Position numbers and translations under genes: made by a program. Below, piece after piece: positions 47,755-57,620 of a stretch of 64,000 nt of DNA; positions within the stretch are counted from its first letter, which is position 1, and each line of letters begins with the position of its first letter. The notes beneath the pieces are model-generated. The model had not been told where the DNA came from, made no database searches, and was given only the letters and a program-made list of their open reading frames with translations. Source of the DNA: Massilia forsythiae. GTDB lineage: Bacteria > Pseudomonadota > Gammaproteobacteria > Burkholderiales > Burkholderiaceae_D. The stretch is from assembly GCF_012849555.1 (NCBI RefSeq), contig NZ_CP051685.1, positions 2,666,001 through 2,730,000 on the forward strand. The letters run 5' to 3'.

Positions 47755-48141
47755 ATGACGACGCAACCGACAGGGCCGAAGATCATGGTGATCGACGACA
47801 GCAGCACGATCCGCCGCTCCGCCGAGATCTTCCTGACCCAGGCCGGCTACCAGGTGGTGCTGGCCGAAGACGGCTTCGACGCGCTGGCCAAGATCAACGA
47901 CCATCATCCGGCGCTGGTGTTCTGCGACATCCTGATGCCGCGCCTGGATGGCTACCAGACCTGCGCGCTGATCAAGAAGAGCGCGAAATTCCACGCGACC
48001 CCGGTGGTGATGCTGTCGTCCAAGGACGGCCTGTTCGACCGCGCGCGCGGCGCCATGGTCGGCTCGTCGGACTATCTCACCAAGCCGTTTTCCAAGGACA
48101 GCCTGCTCGCCGCCGTGCGCGACCATACGGCCGCCGCCTGA
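47755..48141 (+). CDS. pilG: Response regulator PilG
   Basis: A 128-residue single receiver domain, first gene of the Chp operon. The acidic pocket is VIDDSSTIRRS, the phospho-acceptor D58 in LVFCDILMPRLDG and the switch lysine in SSDYLTKPFSKD. In Pseudomonas, PilG is phosphorylated by the ChpA relay and promotes pilus extension and cAMP signalling. No output domain is present. The upstream gap holds a possible promoter and the dyad described separately. Confidence 0.93.
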   Translation: MTTQPTGPKIMVIDDSSTIRRSAEIFLTQAGYQVVLAEDGFDALAKINDHHPALVFCDILMPRLDGYQTCALIKKSAKFHATPVVMLSSKDGLFDRARGAMVGSSDYLTKPFSKDSLLAAVRDHTAAA

Positions 48142-48180
48142 GCGCAACGGCTGCCTCCCAACGATTTGCCGGAACCCATC

Positions 48181-48549
48181 GTGGCCATACAAAAGATCCT
48201 GATCGTCGACGATTCCCCGACCGAACGCTATTACCTGACCGACATCCTGGTGCGCAACGGCTTTTCCGTGTCCACCGCCGACAACGGCGCCGACGCGCTG
48301 GAAAAGATCCGTGCCGAACGCCCGCAACTGATCCTGATGGATGTGGTCATGCCCGGCGCCAACGGCTTCCAGGTGACGCGCTCGATCGCGCGCGACCCGG
48401 AGCTGTCCGCGGTGCCGGTGATCATCTGCAGCAGCAAGAACCAGGAAACCGACCGCATCTGGGGCATGCGCCAGGGCGCCAAGGATTATTTCGTCAAGCC
48501 GGTCGATCCGGCCCAGTTGCTGGCCAGGATCGCCACGCTCGGGACCTAG
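48181..48549 (+). CDS. pilH: Response regulator PilH
   Basis: A 122-residue single receiver domain. The acidic site is ILIVDDSPTERYYLTDIL, the phospho-acceptor D54 in LILMDVVMPGANG and the switch lysine in AKDYFVKPVD. It begins with GTG at 48181; a TTG five codons earlier is possible but less family-like. PilH is the second Chp response regulator, thought to act as a phosphate sink or to promote retraction. It is 39 bases after pilG. Confidence 0.92.
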   Translation: MAIQKILIVDDSPTERYYLTDILVRNGFSVSTADNGADALEKIRAERPQLILMDVVMPGANGFQVTRSIARDPELSAVPVIICSSKNQETDRIWGMRQGAKDYFVKPVDPAQLLARIATLGT

Positions 48550-48550
48550 C

Positions 48551-49147
48551 ATGTTCGACAGCGCCCAGGCCCCCGACGACGCGCGCCGCGACGCCGCCGC
48601 CGCGCGCCGCACGCGCCTGCGCCGCTACCAGGAGCAGTTGCTCGAGCGGGTGCAGGCGGCGCGCACCGGCAGCGGCGCCCGTACCCATCAGCTGGGCGTG
48701 GAGATCGGCGGCGCGGCCTACCTGCTCGACCTGGCCGAAGCCGGAGAAATCGTGCCGGTGCCGGTCTTGAGCCCGGTGCCGCTGACGCGGCCGTGGTACC
48801 TGGGCCTGGCCAGCATCCGCGGCAACCTGGTGGGCGTGGTCGACCTGGCCGGCTTCTTCGCCGAACGGGATGCGGACGGCGCGCCGGCCGCTCCTGCCGC
48901 TGCCGCTGCCGCGCCGATCCCGGCCTCGGCGCGCATCGTCACCCTGGCCCCCGGATTGGGCCTGCCCTGCGGGCTGCTGGCCACGCGCGTGGCCGGACTG
49001 CGCCAGGCGGCCGACATGCGCCCGCTCGACGCTGCAGACGATGACGGCGCGGGCGGGCGCCTGGTCGATGCCGGCGGCAAGGTCTGGACGCCGCTGGCGC
49101 TGGCGGCGCTGGCGCGCGACGAGCGCTTCCTGCAGGTCGCGCTGTAG
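48551..49147 (+). CDS. pilI: CheW-like coupling protein PilI
   Basis: A 198-residue CheW-domain protein that should couple the PilJ receptor to the ChpA kinase. Around 30 N-terminal residues (charged, Arg-rich) precede the CheW fold, which includes LGLASIRGNLVGVVDLAGFF, a typical CheW segment. The start ATG lies one base after the pilH stop. The Ala-rich insert near residue 110 (APAAPAAAAAAP) is unusual but unlikely to disrupt the fold. Confidence 0.9.
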   Translation: MFDSAQAPDDARRDAAAARRTRLRRYQEQLLERVQAARTGSGARTHQLGVEIGGAAYLLDLAEAGEIVPVPVLSPVPLTRPWYLGLASIRGNLVGVVDLAGFFAERDADGAPAAPAAAAAAPIPASARIVTLAPGLGLPCGLLATRVAGLRQAADMRPLDAADDDGAGGRLVDAGGKVWTPLALAALARDERFLQVAL

Positions 49148-49234
49148 CCGCGTCGACGCCGCGCCCCGGGCGCACAAAAACCGTACGCCCGCCGTACACC
49201 GACTGATACAACAGGTTCGACTGGAGCTGCTCGC

Positions 49235-51622
49235 ATGGGACTCGCCTCAAAACTCTCGATACATTTCCTCCCCAAGGACAAGGACGACGGCAATACCGTG
49301 CTGGCGTCGCCAGACACCCAGTTCGGCGTGGGCCTGATGGCGGGCGCGGGGCATGGCGGCATACCGGCCGCCGCCGCCGGTGGCAGCGCGGCCGCCGCCC
49401 AGCACGCCGCGGGAGCGCCGGCCGCCGCTGCGCCGGCCGGATCCGCCGACGATGCCGCCCTGCGCCTGGGCAACCTGCCGCGCCGCAAGCAGCGCGCCGC
49501 TGCAGCAGCAGCGGCCGCCCTCGGCGCCGCGGACGACCTGCGCCTGCCGCTGATCGGCCACCTGTCGCTGCCGCGCCAGCTGCGCATCCTCTTGAGCGCA
49601 TTGGCGATCGGCATCCTGCTCACCATCCTGTCCCTGTGGCGCAACGCCGGCAGCGGCGCGGTCGCGGCCGGCCAGGCGCAGATCGCCAGCGAGGCGCTGA
49701 TGCACTCGCAGCGCGTCGGCAAGGCCGCGCCGAATGCGATGCAGGGCATCCCGGATGCCTTCGACCAGCTGCAGGACAGCCGCCGCCAATTGAACCGCGA
49801 CCTGGCGCTGCTGGCGCAGGGCGGCGAGTTCGGCAACGGCAGCATCCCGGCCGCCGCCGGCGAGGCCGCCGCCAGCCTGGGCAAGGCGCGCGCCAAGTGG
49901 GCGGCGTCGGACGCCGCCGCCGCCACCATCCTCGCCACCCGCGCCGAGCTGACCGCGTTCGACAAGAACCTCAAGCAGCTCGACCAGCTGTCGCCCGAGA
50001 TGCTGGCGCTGACCGAGGAGGTGCTGACCCAGCGCAGCGCGCGCGGCGGCAGTCCGCGCGAACTGGCCGCGCTCGGCCGCCTGATGATGCTGAGCCAGCG
50101 CCTGTCGCGCAGCGCCGGCGAGTACCTGTCCTCGGGCGGCATCCGTCCCGAGACCGCGTTCCAGATGGGGCGCGACACCACCACCTTCCGCGTCACCGTG
50201 GACGCCCTGCTGAACGGCAGCGATGCGCTCGGCCTGAAGGCGCTGCCCGATGCCGACCTGCGCGCCAGGCTGGCCGAGGTGCGCAGCAAATTCGAGGTGT
50301 GCCAGCGCGTGGTCGCTACCTTCCTCGACAACCTGGCCAAGTTCAACGCCGCCAAGGGCGCCGAGCAGACCATCTTCCGCGACAACGAGGACCTGCGCAC
50401 GCGTCTCTTGAACCTGCAGGGCGACTACCGCGGCGCCGAGAACGGCGCCTGGTTCTGGCTGCTGGTGGCGGCCTCGATCTTCACGCTGGCGATGGCCGGC
50501 AGCATCTCGCGCGTGATGCTGCAGGATTCGCGCAACCGCACCCGCGGCGCCGACGCGCGCCGCCAGGAAGCCGAGGCGATGCGCCTGCTGGCGCAAGCCA
50601 AGGAAGAGGAAGCCAAGGCCACCAACGACCAGAACCAGGCCGCCATCCTGCGCCTGATGAACGAACTGCAGGAAGTGGCGGACGGCGACCTGACCGTGCA
50701 TGCCACCGTGTCCGAGGACATCACAGGCGCCATCGCCGACTCGGTCAATTACACGGTCGAGGAATTGCGCGGCCTGGTGGTGCGCGTGATCGGCACCGCC
50801 GAACAGGTGACGGCGGCCTCGAACGGCGCCCACAAGGTCGCCGGCGAGCTGCTGGTCGCCGCCGGCCAGCAGTCGCGCGAGATCCAGGACGCTTCGTCGA
50901 CCGTGCTGCGCATGGCCGGCCAGATCACCGAGGTGTCCAGTTCGGCCAAGCAGTCGGCCGAGGTGGCGCGCCAGTCGGTGGCGGCGGCCGAGCAGGGCGC
51001 CAACGCGGTGCAGGATGCGATCCGCGGCATGGTCGATATCCGCGAGCAGATCCAGGACACCTCCAAGCGCATCAAGCGCCTGGGCGAATCGTCGCAGGAG
51101 ATCGGCGAGATCACCGAACTGATCTCGGACATCACCGAACAGACCAACGTGCTGGCGCTGAACGCGGCGATCCAGGCGGCATCGGCCGGCGAGGCCGGGC
51201 GCGGCTTCTCGGTGGTGGCGGAAGAGGTGCAGCGCCTGGCGGAACGCTCGGGCGACGCCGCCAAGCAGATCGGCGCGCTGGTGCGCACCATCCAGACCGA
51301 CACCCACGACGCGGTGGCGGCGATGGAACGCTCGACCCAGGGCGTGGTCGAGGGCGCGCGCCTGTCCGACGCCGCCGGCGCGGCGCTGGCCGACATCTCG
51401 CGCGTGTCCAACCGCCTGGCCGAGCTGATCCAGGGGATCGCGATCGCCACCGGCCAGCAGGCGACGTCGGCCAATGGAGTGGCGCATAATATGCGGCACA
51501 TCCTGGCCGTCAACGAGCATACCCAGGGCGGTACCCAGCAGACCGCGCAGTCGATCCGTCAACTCGCCGAGCTGGCCCAGGAACTGAAGAATTCGGTGTC
51601 GCGCTTCCGCGTCGCCCCCTGA
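49235..51622 (+). CDS. pilJ: Methyl-accepting chemotaxis receptor PilJ
   Basis: A 795-residue receptor. Residues 1-110 form an Ala-rich cytoplasmic region not seen in classical receptors. The first membrane helix is about 117-135 and the second about 405-425; the part between is a periplasmic PilJ-type sensor domain. A HAMP-like linker follows, then the signalling hairpin [20 protein letters not shown] around residues 625-650 and [19 protein letters not shown]. PilJ feeds surface and pilus-tension signals to ChpA. It is 87 bases after pilI. Confidence 0.93.
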   Translation: MGLASKLSIHFLPKDKDDGNTVLASPDTQFGVGLMAGAGHGGIPAAAAGGSAAAAQHAAGAPAAAAPAGSADDAALRLGNLPRRKQRAAAAAAAALGAADDLRLPLIGHLSLPRQLRILLSALAIGILLTILSLWRNAGSGAVAAGQAQIASEALMHSQRVGKAAPNAMQGIPDAFDQLQDSRRQLNRDLALLAQGGEFGNGSIPAAAGEAAASLGKARAKWAASDAAAATILATRAELTAFDKNLKQLDQLSPEMLALTEEVLTQRSARGGSPRELAALGRLMMLSQRLSRSAGEYLSSGGIRPETAFQMGRDTTTFRVTVDALLNGSDALGLKALPDADLRARLAEVRSKFEVCQRVVATFLDNLAKFNAAKGAEQTIFRDNEDLRTRLLNLQGDYRGAENGAWFWLLVAASIFTLAMAGSISRVMLQDSRNRTRGADARRQEAEAMRLLAQAKEEEAKATNDQNQAAILRLMNELQEVADGDLTVHATVSEDITGAIADSVNYTVEELRGLVVRVIGTAEQVTAASNGAHKVAGELLVAAGQQSREIQDASSTVLRMAGQITEVSSSAKQSAEVARQSVAAAEQGANAVQDAIRGMVDIREQIQDTSKRIKRLGESSQEIGEITELISDITEQTNVLALNAAIQAASAGEAGRGFSVVAEEVQRLAERSGDAAKQIGALVRTIQTDTHDAVAAMERSTQGVVEGARLSDAAGAALADISRVSNRLAELIQGIAIATGQQATSANGVAHNMRHILAVNEHTQGGTQQTAQSIRQLAELAQELKNSVSRFRVAP

Positions 51623-51639
51623 TAGCCATTTCCGCACCC

Positions 51640-54600
51640 ATGACAGAAACAACGTACGCGCACGCCCACGCGCCGCAGTTCGACACCGGTCCCCTGTCCT
51701 GGGTGATCGGCGAAATCCGCGACGCCCTCGACCGTTCTTCCAAGGCACTGCAGGATGCCGCCGGCCGTACGCGCGAAGCGCGGCCGACCCTGCTGCTGCA
51801 CGCCAGGTCGCACCTGCACCAGGCACACGGTGCGCTGCAGATGGTCGACGTCGGCGGCGTCGACCGCCTGACCGAAGCGGCGGAAAGCGCGATCGACCGC
51901 TTCAAGGACGGATCGCTGGCGCTGGACGATGGCGCCGCCGCGACCGTCGGCGAGGCATACCGGGCGCTGGTGGAATACCTGGAAGAGCTGCTGGAGGGCG
52001 CGCAGCCGGCGCATCCGCAGCCGGTACGCCTGTTTCCGTATTACCGCGCGCTGCAGGAATTGCTGGGCGCGGAACGCGTGCATCCGGGCGACATGCTGGT
52101 GCTGGACCCGGCGCCGCGTCTGCCCGCACCCAAGCCGGACGGCGCCGCCCCCGACTATGCCGCCAGCCGCGCGCTGTTCGAAAAGGCGCTGCTGCCGTTC
52201 CTGAAAAGCGCCGATCCCGCCGCCCAGCGGGCCCAGGCCGGCGCCATGCGCGATGCCCTGGCGCCGCTGGCGCGCGCCCAGGCCGAGCCAAACGGCGCCG
52301 CCTTCTGGCTGGCGCTGCAGAGCGCCGCCGACCTGGTGGCGCAGGGCCAGGTGCCGCTCGACCTCTACGTCAAGCAGCTGTTCGGCCAGATCAACCTGCA
52401 GCTGCGCCGCATGGGGCAGGGCCATACCGGTTTGCCGGACGCGCTGCTGCGCGACGCCCTGTTCTTCATCGCCCTTGCCGACCAGCCCACGCCGGACGCG
52501 CGCCTGCTGCGCGACGCCTGGCACCTGGATGGCCAGGTGCCACAGGATTACCTGGAACGCCGCTACGGTCGCATCGACCCGGCCGCGCTGAAGGACGCCC
52601 GCCAGGCGCTGGCCGAGACCAAGCAGGGTTGGGACCGCATCGCCGGCGAGGACGGCGCCGCGCAGGCAGGCGCCGCGCAGGACGGCAACTTCGACGACGC
52701 CCTGGCCAAGCTGGCCGGCGCCAGCGAGAAGCTGGGCGCGCCGGCGCTGGCGCAGCTGCTGCGCGAACTGGGGCAGGCCGCCAGCGAATCGATCGCGGGC
52801 GGCCGCAGCGACCAGTTCAGCCTGGAGATGGCCGAGGCCATGCTGTTCGTCGAGCACGGCCTGGACCAGGTGCGCCAGCTGCCCGAGGATTTCGGCCAGC
52901 ATGCGGAAGCGGTCGGCCAGCGCCTGCTGGCGCTGGCGCACGGCGAAACCCCGCCCGAGCCGTCGCACTGGCAGGCCGACATGGCGCGCGAACTGCACGA
53001 CGGCCAGACCGTCGCCGTACTGGCCGGCGAGATGCGCACCGGCCTGCGCCAGGTCGAGAAGCTGGTCGACGAATACCATGACGACCCGACGCGGCGCGCA
53101 TCGCTGCAGCAGGCCGATCTGCTGCTGCATCAGCTGCACGGCGCCCTCGCCATCCTCGACCAGGACGCAGCCGCGCGCGCGTTGACGCACGTGCGCGGCG
53201 CATTGCGCGCGCTGGCGGCCGGCGATGTGGCTCGAGATGCGCGCGCGGCGGCGCTCGACAACGTGGCGCAGAACATCGGCGCGCTCGGTTTCTTCACCGA
53301 CGCGCTGGCGCAGAACGTGGAGGCGGCCAAGCGGCGTTTCCGCTTCGACGACGCGGCGGGCCTGTTCCAGGAATTGCCGTTCGAGGCGCTGCACGCGGCG
53401 CAGCACGGCGAGCCGGCCGAGGTCGCGCCGCAAGCGGATGGCGCGGCGCCCGCCATGGCCGCATCGCCGGCGCAGTCCGATGTGCCGGTGCAGGCGGTCG
53501 CCGCGGCATTTGATGCCAGCGCAGCCGCGCCACAGCCGGAAGGCGACGCCATCGAAGCCGAACTGCTGGACATCTTCATCGCCGAGGCCGGCGAGGTGCT
53601 GGGCGTGGTGGCGCAGGCGCTGCCGGCGGCGCGCGCCAATCCGGCCAGCCAGGAAACCCTGACGCGCCTGCGGCGCGCTTTCCACACGCTCAAGGGCAGC
53701 GGCCGTATGGTCGGCCTGGAACAGTTCGCGCTGGCCGCGGCCGCCATCGAAAAGACCATGAACCTGTGGCTGGCCGAGGCGCGCGCCGCCACGCCGGACT
53801 TGCAGGCGCTGCTGGAACGCGCCCATGGCGATCTGTCGGCCTGGGTGGTGGAACTGGCCGCGCGCGGCGCCTCGGCCCGCAGCGGCGCGGCGCTGGCCGC
53901 AGCCGCGGCGCGCGTGCAGGACGGCGGCGCGTTCGTCATGGACGATGCGCCGGCAGCCGAGCCGGCCGAAACGGGAGCTACAGCCGAACCGGCGCAGGCC
54001 GCCGTGCAAGTGCGCGAGCCGGAACCGGCCGTCGCGCTCGAACCGCAGGCCGATTTCGCGCCGTGGATCGACGACCAACCGGCGCCTGCCGCGGCGCCCG
54101 CGCAAGGACAGGTCGGCGCGGCCGATGCCGGATCGGCGGCCGAACCGGAACCGGCGCCGGTAGTCGAAGCGGTTGCCGAAGCGCCGCCGGAAAGCGCAGC
54201 GGTGCCGCCGCGGGTGGACGAAACCGAACTGCAATTCGCGCCCGACATCGCGGCAGCCGGATCCGTCCCGGCATCTGCGCCGGCGCCTGCAGCCGTGCCG
54301 GAACAGGCCGTCGCGCCGCACGAACCGTCCGTCGCGCCGCCGGCCGACGAGGTCAAGCACATCGGCGAGCTGGCGATCCCGCTGCCGCTGTACCACATCT
54401 ACCTGGGCGAAGCCGAGGGCCTGATCGACACGCTGGCGCGCGACGGCGCCGACTGGCGCGCAACCCCGCTGCGCGCGGTGGCGCCGCAGGCATTGAAGGC
54501 GGCGCACACGCTGGGCGGCACCTCGGCCACGGTCGGCTTCGACGCGCTGCGCGACATCGCGTTCGCGCTGGAAGCGGTGCTGCAGATGGCCACGCCGCCG

Positions 54601-57441
54601 CTGGACGATGCGCAGCACGCGCTGCTGGACGAGACGGTCGAGCGCGCGCGCACCATGCTGCAGGTGTTCGCGCTGGGCGAAGCGGTGCCGGCGCAGCCGG
54701 AACTGGTGGCGCGCCTGGACGCCCTGAGAGACGAACTGGGCCGCAAGAAGGCCGACGCCCTGTTCGGCAGTCCCGATCCGGAACTGGCGCGGCGCCTGGA
54801 CGAGCTGTTCGCCGCGGCCTACACCAGTATCCTGAGCGAGCCGCCGCCGGCGGACCAGGTGTTGCCCGACGCCGCGGATCGCGCGGAGGCGGCGCCGGCC
54901 ACGCCGGTGCGCGCGCCGGAAGTGGCGGATCCGGCCGTGGCCGCCGTCGATGACCTGTTCGATACCTATTTCGACGACCCGTTCGCCGCGCCCTCGCTGG
55001 AGCAGGCCGCGCCGGAGACGGCGTCCCTCGCGGACGGCGAAGCACTCCGCGCCGCGGACGCACCATCGACCGGCGACGATGCCATCGCATCGATCGAAGC
55101 GCGGGACGGCGGCATGCCCGTGCAGGCGCACGCGCCTGCCGATGACGCCGAAGCGGACGCGGAAAGCGGCATCGAAGCCGACGCCGACGCTGACGCCGCC
55201 ATCGCCGGCGAACCGGTCTTCAGCGACGAACTCGACCCAGACCTGCTGCCGGTCTTCATGGAAGAAGCGGCGGATCTGCTGCCGCAGATCGGCGACGGCC
55301 TGCGCCGCTGGCAGCGCGATCCGCACGACGGCGCCGCTGCCCAGGGCCTGCTGCGCGCGCTGCACACGGTCAAGGGCAGCGCGCGCATGGCCGGCGCGAT
55401 GCGCCTCGGCCAGCACACGCATGCGCTGGAAACGCAGATCGAGAACATGCTGCACGCCGGCACCACCAATCCGGTCGCCTTCGACGAACTACTGGCCAAC
55501 TACGACCAGGCGCAATTGCTGTTCGAGCAGCTGCAGCAGCCGGCCGCGGCGCCGGATGCGCCTGCCGCATCGGCGCCGGACCAGGATGCGACGGCGTCCA
55601 CGGCGGAGGCCCAGCCCGAACCGGCCGCGCGCACGCCGCTGGTGCGGGTGCGCGCCGACATCCTCGACCGCCTGGTCAACCAGGCCGGCGAGGTGTCGAT
55701 CACGCGCTCCAAGCTGGAGACGCAGGTGGGCGCCATGAAGGGTGCGCTGGCCGACTTCTCGGACAACCTGGCGCGCCTGCGCCGCCAGTTGCGCGAGGTC
55801 GAGGTGCAGGCCGAATCGCAGATCGCCTCGCGCCTGTCGATCGCCGGCGAGCGCGAGTTCGATCCGCTCGAATTCGACCGCTTCACGCGCCTGCAGGAAC
55901 TGACGCGCATGATGGCCGAAAGCGTCAACGACGTGGCCACCTTCCACGACAGCCTGACGCGCAGCGTGGACGCCGCCGGCGGCGAGCTGGCGGCGCAGTC
56001 GCGCCAGACGCGCGAACTGCAGCGCGACCTGATGCGGGCGCGCATGGTGCCGTTCGCCAGCCTGTCGGAACGCCTGTTCCGGGTAGCGCGCCAGACCGCC
56101 AAGGAGACCGATAAACGCGTCAACCTGGACATCCGCGGCGGCGCGGTCGAGATCGACCGCAGCGTACTGGAACAGATGGCGGCGCCTTTCGAACACTTGC
56201 TGCGCAACGCCATCGTGCACGGCATCGAGCCGCGCGAACGGCGCCTGGCCGCCGGCAAGGCGGAAACCGGTGAAGTGCTGGTGCAGGTGCGCCAGCACGG
56301 CAACGAGGTCGAGATCCGCTTCGCCGACGACGGCGCCGGCCTCGACCTGGCGCGCATCCGCGCCAAGGCGCAGGCGGCCGGCCTGGTGGCGCAGGACGAA
56401 GTGATTTCCGACCAGGACGCCGCCGAACTGGTGTTCGAGCCGGGCTTTTCGACCGCCGACGCGCTGACCGAGCTGGCGGGTCGCGGGGTCGGCATGGACG
56501 TGGTGCGTTCCGAGGCGCGCGCGCTGGGCGGGCGCGTCGAGATCGCCAGCGAGGCCGGCAAGGGCGCCGCGTTCGCGATCCACCTGCCGCTGACGCTGGC
56601 CGCCACCCAGGCGGTGCTGGTGGCCAGCGGCGCGCGCACCTATGCGCTGCCGGCGGTGCTGGTCGAACAGCTGGTGCAGGTGCGCGCCGCCGAACTGGCG
56701 GCGGCGCACGAATCCGGCATGCTGGCGCTGCACGGCGAATCGTTGCCGCTGCATTACCTGCCGGCGCTGCTGCGCGAGCCGGGCGCCGCCGCGGTCCAGC
56801 GCTCGGCGCCGGTGATGATCCTCAGGAGCGGCGCCGCGCGCCTGGCGCTGCAGGTGGACCAGGTGCTGGGCAACCGCGAAGTGGTGGTCAAGAACATCGG
56901 TCCGCAGCTGGCGCGCATGCCGGGCATCGCCGGCGCCACCGTGCTCGGCTCGGGCGAGATCGTGCTGATCCTGGATCCGGTGATCCTGGCCGGGCAGGGC
57001 GCCGCACGCACCGGCGCCGGCGCGGCGGTGCAGGCATCTGCGGCGCTGCCGGCCGGCCTGGGCGCGACCCTGATGGTGATCGACGATTCGCTGACCGTGC
57101 GCCGCGTGACCCAGCGCCTGCTCGAGCGCGAGGGGTATCGCGTGCTGCTGGCCAAGGACGGCGTCGACGCGCTCGAACGGATGCAGGAAACGCGCCCGGA
57201 CCTGATGCTGGTCGACATCGAAATGCCGCGCATGGACGGCTTCGACCTGACCCGCCACGTGCGCGGCAACGAGTCCACGCGCGCCATCCCGATCGTCATG
57301 ATCACTTCGCGCAGCGCCGACAAGCACCGCAACTATGCGCTCGACCTGGGCGTGGATGCGTATTTCGGCAAGCCGTTCCAGGAACAGGCGTTGCTGGCGG
57401 CGATCGCGGGGTTGCTGGGGCGCGAGGCGCCGAGGGCGTAG
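51640..57441 (+). CDS. chpA: Hybrid histidine kinase ChpA/PilL
   Basis: A 1933-residue CheA-type kinase with multiple phosphotransfer domains. Canonical HPt histidines are H682 (FHTLKGSGRM), H956 (AAHTLGGTSATVG) and H1242 (LHTVKGSARMAG). Degenerate HPt-like copies lie near residues 55-85 and 490-520. The dimerisation part starts near 1335 (RADILDRLVNQAGEVS) and the ATPase near 1505-1640 (EHLLRNAIVHGIEPRERR, GRGVGMDVVR). A CheW domain follows to about 1790, and a C-terminal receiver carries phospho-acceptor D1859 (LMLVDIEMPRMDG). Linkers are Ala/Glu/Pro-rich. It is shorter than Pseudomonas ChpA, and its HPt set is reduced. It should pass phosphate to PilG and PilH. Confidence 0.94.
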   Translation: MTETTYAHAHAPQFDTGPLSWVIGEIRDALDRSSKALQDAAGRTREARPTLLLHARSHLHQAHGALQMVDVGGVDRLTEAAESAIDRFKDGSLALDDGAAATVGEAYRALVEYLEELLEGAQPAHPQPVRLFPYYRALQELLGAERVHPGDMLVLDPAPRLPAPKPDGAAPDYAASRALFEKALLPFLKSADPAAQRAQAGAMRDALAPLARAQAEPNGAAFWLALQSAADLVAQGQVPLDLYVKQLFGQINLQLRRMGQGHTGLPDALLRDALFFIALADQPTPDARLLRDAWHLDGQVPQDYLERRYGRIDPAALKDARQALAETKQGWDRIAGEDGAAQAGAAQDGNFDDALAKLAGASEKLGAPALAQLLRELGQAASESIAGGRSDQFSLEMAEAMLFVEHGLDQVRQLPEDFGQHAEAVGQRLLALAHGETPPEPSHWQADMARELHDGQTVAVLAGEMRTGLRQVEKLVDEYHDDPTRRASLQQADLLLHQLHGALAILDQDAAARALTHVRGALRALAAGDVARDARAAALDNVAQNIGALGFFTDALAQNVEAAKRRFRFDDAAGLFQELPFEALHAAQHGEPAEVAPQADGAAPAMAASPAQSDVPVQAVAAAFDASAAAPQPEGDAIEAELLDIFIAEAGEVLGVVAQALPAARANPASQETLTRLRRAFHTLKGSGRMVGLEQFALAAAAIEKTMNLWLAEARAATPDLQALLERAHGDLSAWVVELAARGASARSGAALAAAAARVQDGGAFVMDDAPAAEPAETGATAEPAQAAVQVREPEPAVALEPQADFAPWIDDQPAPAAAPAQGQVGAADAGSAAEPEPAPVVEAVAEAPPESAAVPPRVDETELQFAPDIAAAGSVPASAPAPAAVPEQAVAPHEPSVAPPADEVKHIGELAIPLPLYHIYLGEAEGLIDTLARDGADWRATPLRAVAPQALKAAHTLGGTSATVGFDALRDIAFALEAVLQMATPPLDDAQHALLDETVERARTMLQVFALGEAVPAQPELVARLDALRDELGRKKADALFGSPDPELARRLDELFAAAYTSILSEPPPADQVLPDAADRAEAAPATPVRAPEVADPAVAAVDDLFDTYFDDPFAAPSLEQAAPETASLADGEALRAADAPSTGDDAIASIEARDGGMPVQAHAPADDAEADAESGIEADADADAAIAGEPVFSDELDPDLLPVFMEEAADLLPQIGDGLRRWQRDPHDGAAAQGLLRALHTVKGSARMAGAMRLGQHTHALETQIENMLHAGTTNPVAFDELLANYDQAQLLFEQLQQPAAAPDAPAASAPDQDATASTAEAQPEPAARTPLVRVRADILDRLVNQAGEVSITRSKLETQVGAMKGALADFSDNLARLRRQLREVEVQAESQIASRLSIAGEREFDPLEFDRFTRLQELTRMMAESVNDVATFHDSLTRSVDAAGGELAAQSRQTRELQRDLMRARMVPFASLSERLFRVARQTAKETDKRVNLDIRGGAVEIDRSVLEQMAAPFEHLLRNAIVHGIEPRERRLAAGKAETGEVLVQVRQHGNEVEIRFADDGAGLDLARIRAKAQAAGLVAQDEVISDQDAAELVFEPGFSTADALTELAGRGVGMDVVRSEARALGGRVEIASEAGKGAAFAIHLPLTLAATQAVLVASGARTYALPAVLVEQLVQVRAAELAAAHESGMLALHGESLPLHYLPALLREPGAAAVQRSAPVMILRSGAARLALQVDQVLGNREVVVKNIGPQLARMPGIAGATVLGSGEIVLILDPVILAGQGAARTGAGAAVQASAALPAGLGATLMVIDDSLTVRRVTQRLLEREGYRVLLAKDGVDALERMQETRPDLMLVDIEMPRMDGFDLTRHVRGNESTRAIPIVMITSRSADKHRNYALDLGVDAYFGKPFQEQALLAAIAGLLGREAPRA

Positions 57442-57475
57442 TGCATGCTTTACGGATGCAGGTGGCTCTGTGATG

Positions 57476-57581
57476 CGTCGTCCCCGCGAAGGCGGGGACC
57501 CAAGCTGACGTAACGACGTCGAAACGCAAGCCTATCGACTCTGGTTACTCGCTATGGGTCCCCGCCTGCGCGGGGACGACG
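57476..57581. repeat. Palindromic repeat, family 1, copy C (106 bp)
   Basis: Left arm CGTCGTCCCCGCGAAGG... and right arm ...CCTGCGCGGGGACGACG pair over about 28 bases, with a 46-base centre. It sits between the convergent chpA and photolyase genes and could end transcription from either side. Confidence 0.85.
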
Positions 57582-57620
57582 TTGACACGTTAGCAGTTGT
57601 CATCCTCTGCTTCTCTCGAC

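Noticed and set aside
51559..55455. 1298-residue minus-strand open frame opposite pilJ/chpA
   Set aside because: Arg/Gln/Gly-rich shadow of the chpA coding strand, with no family resemblance.
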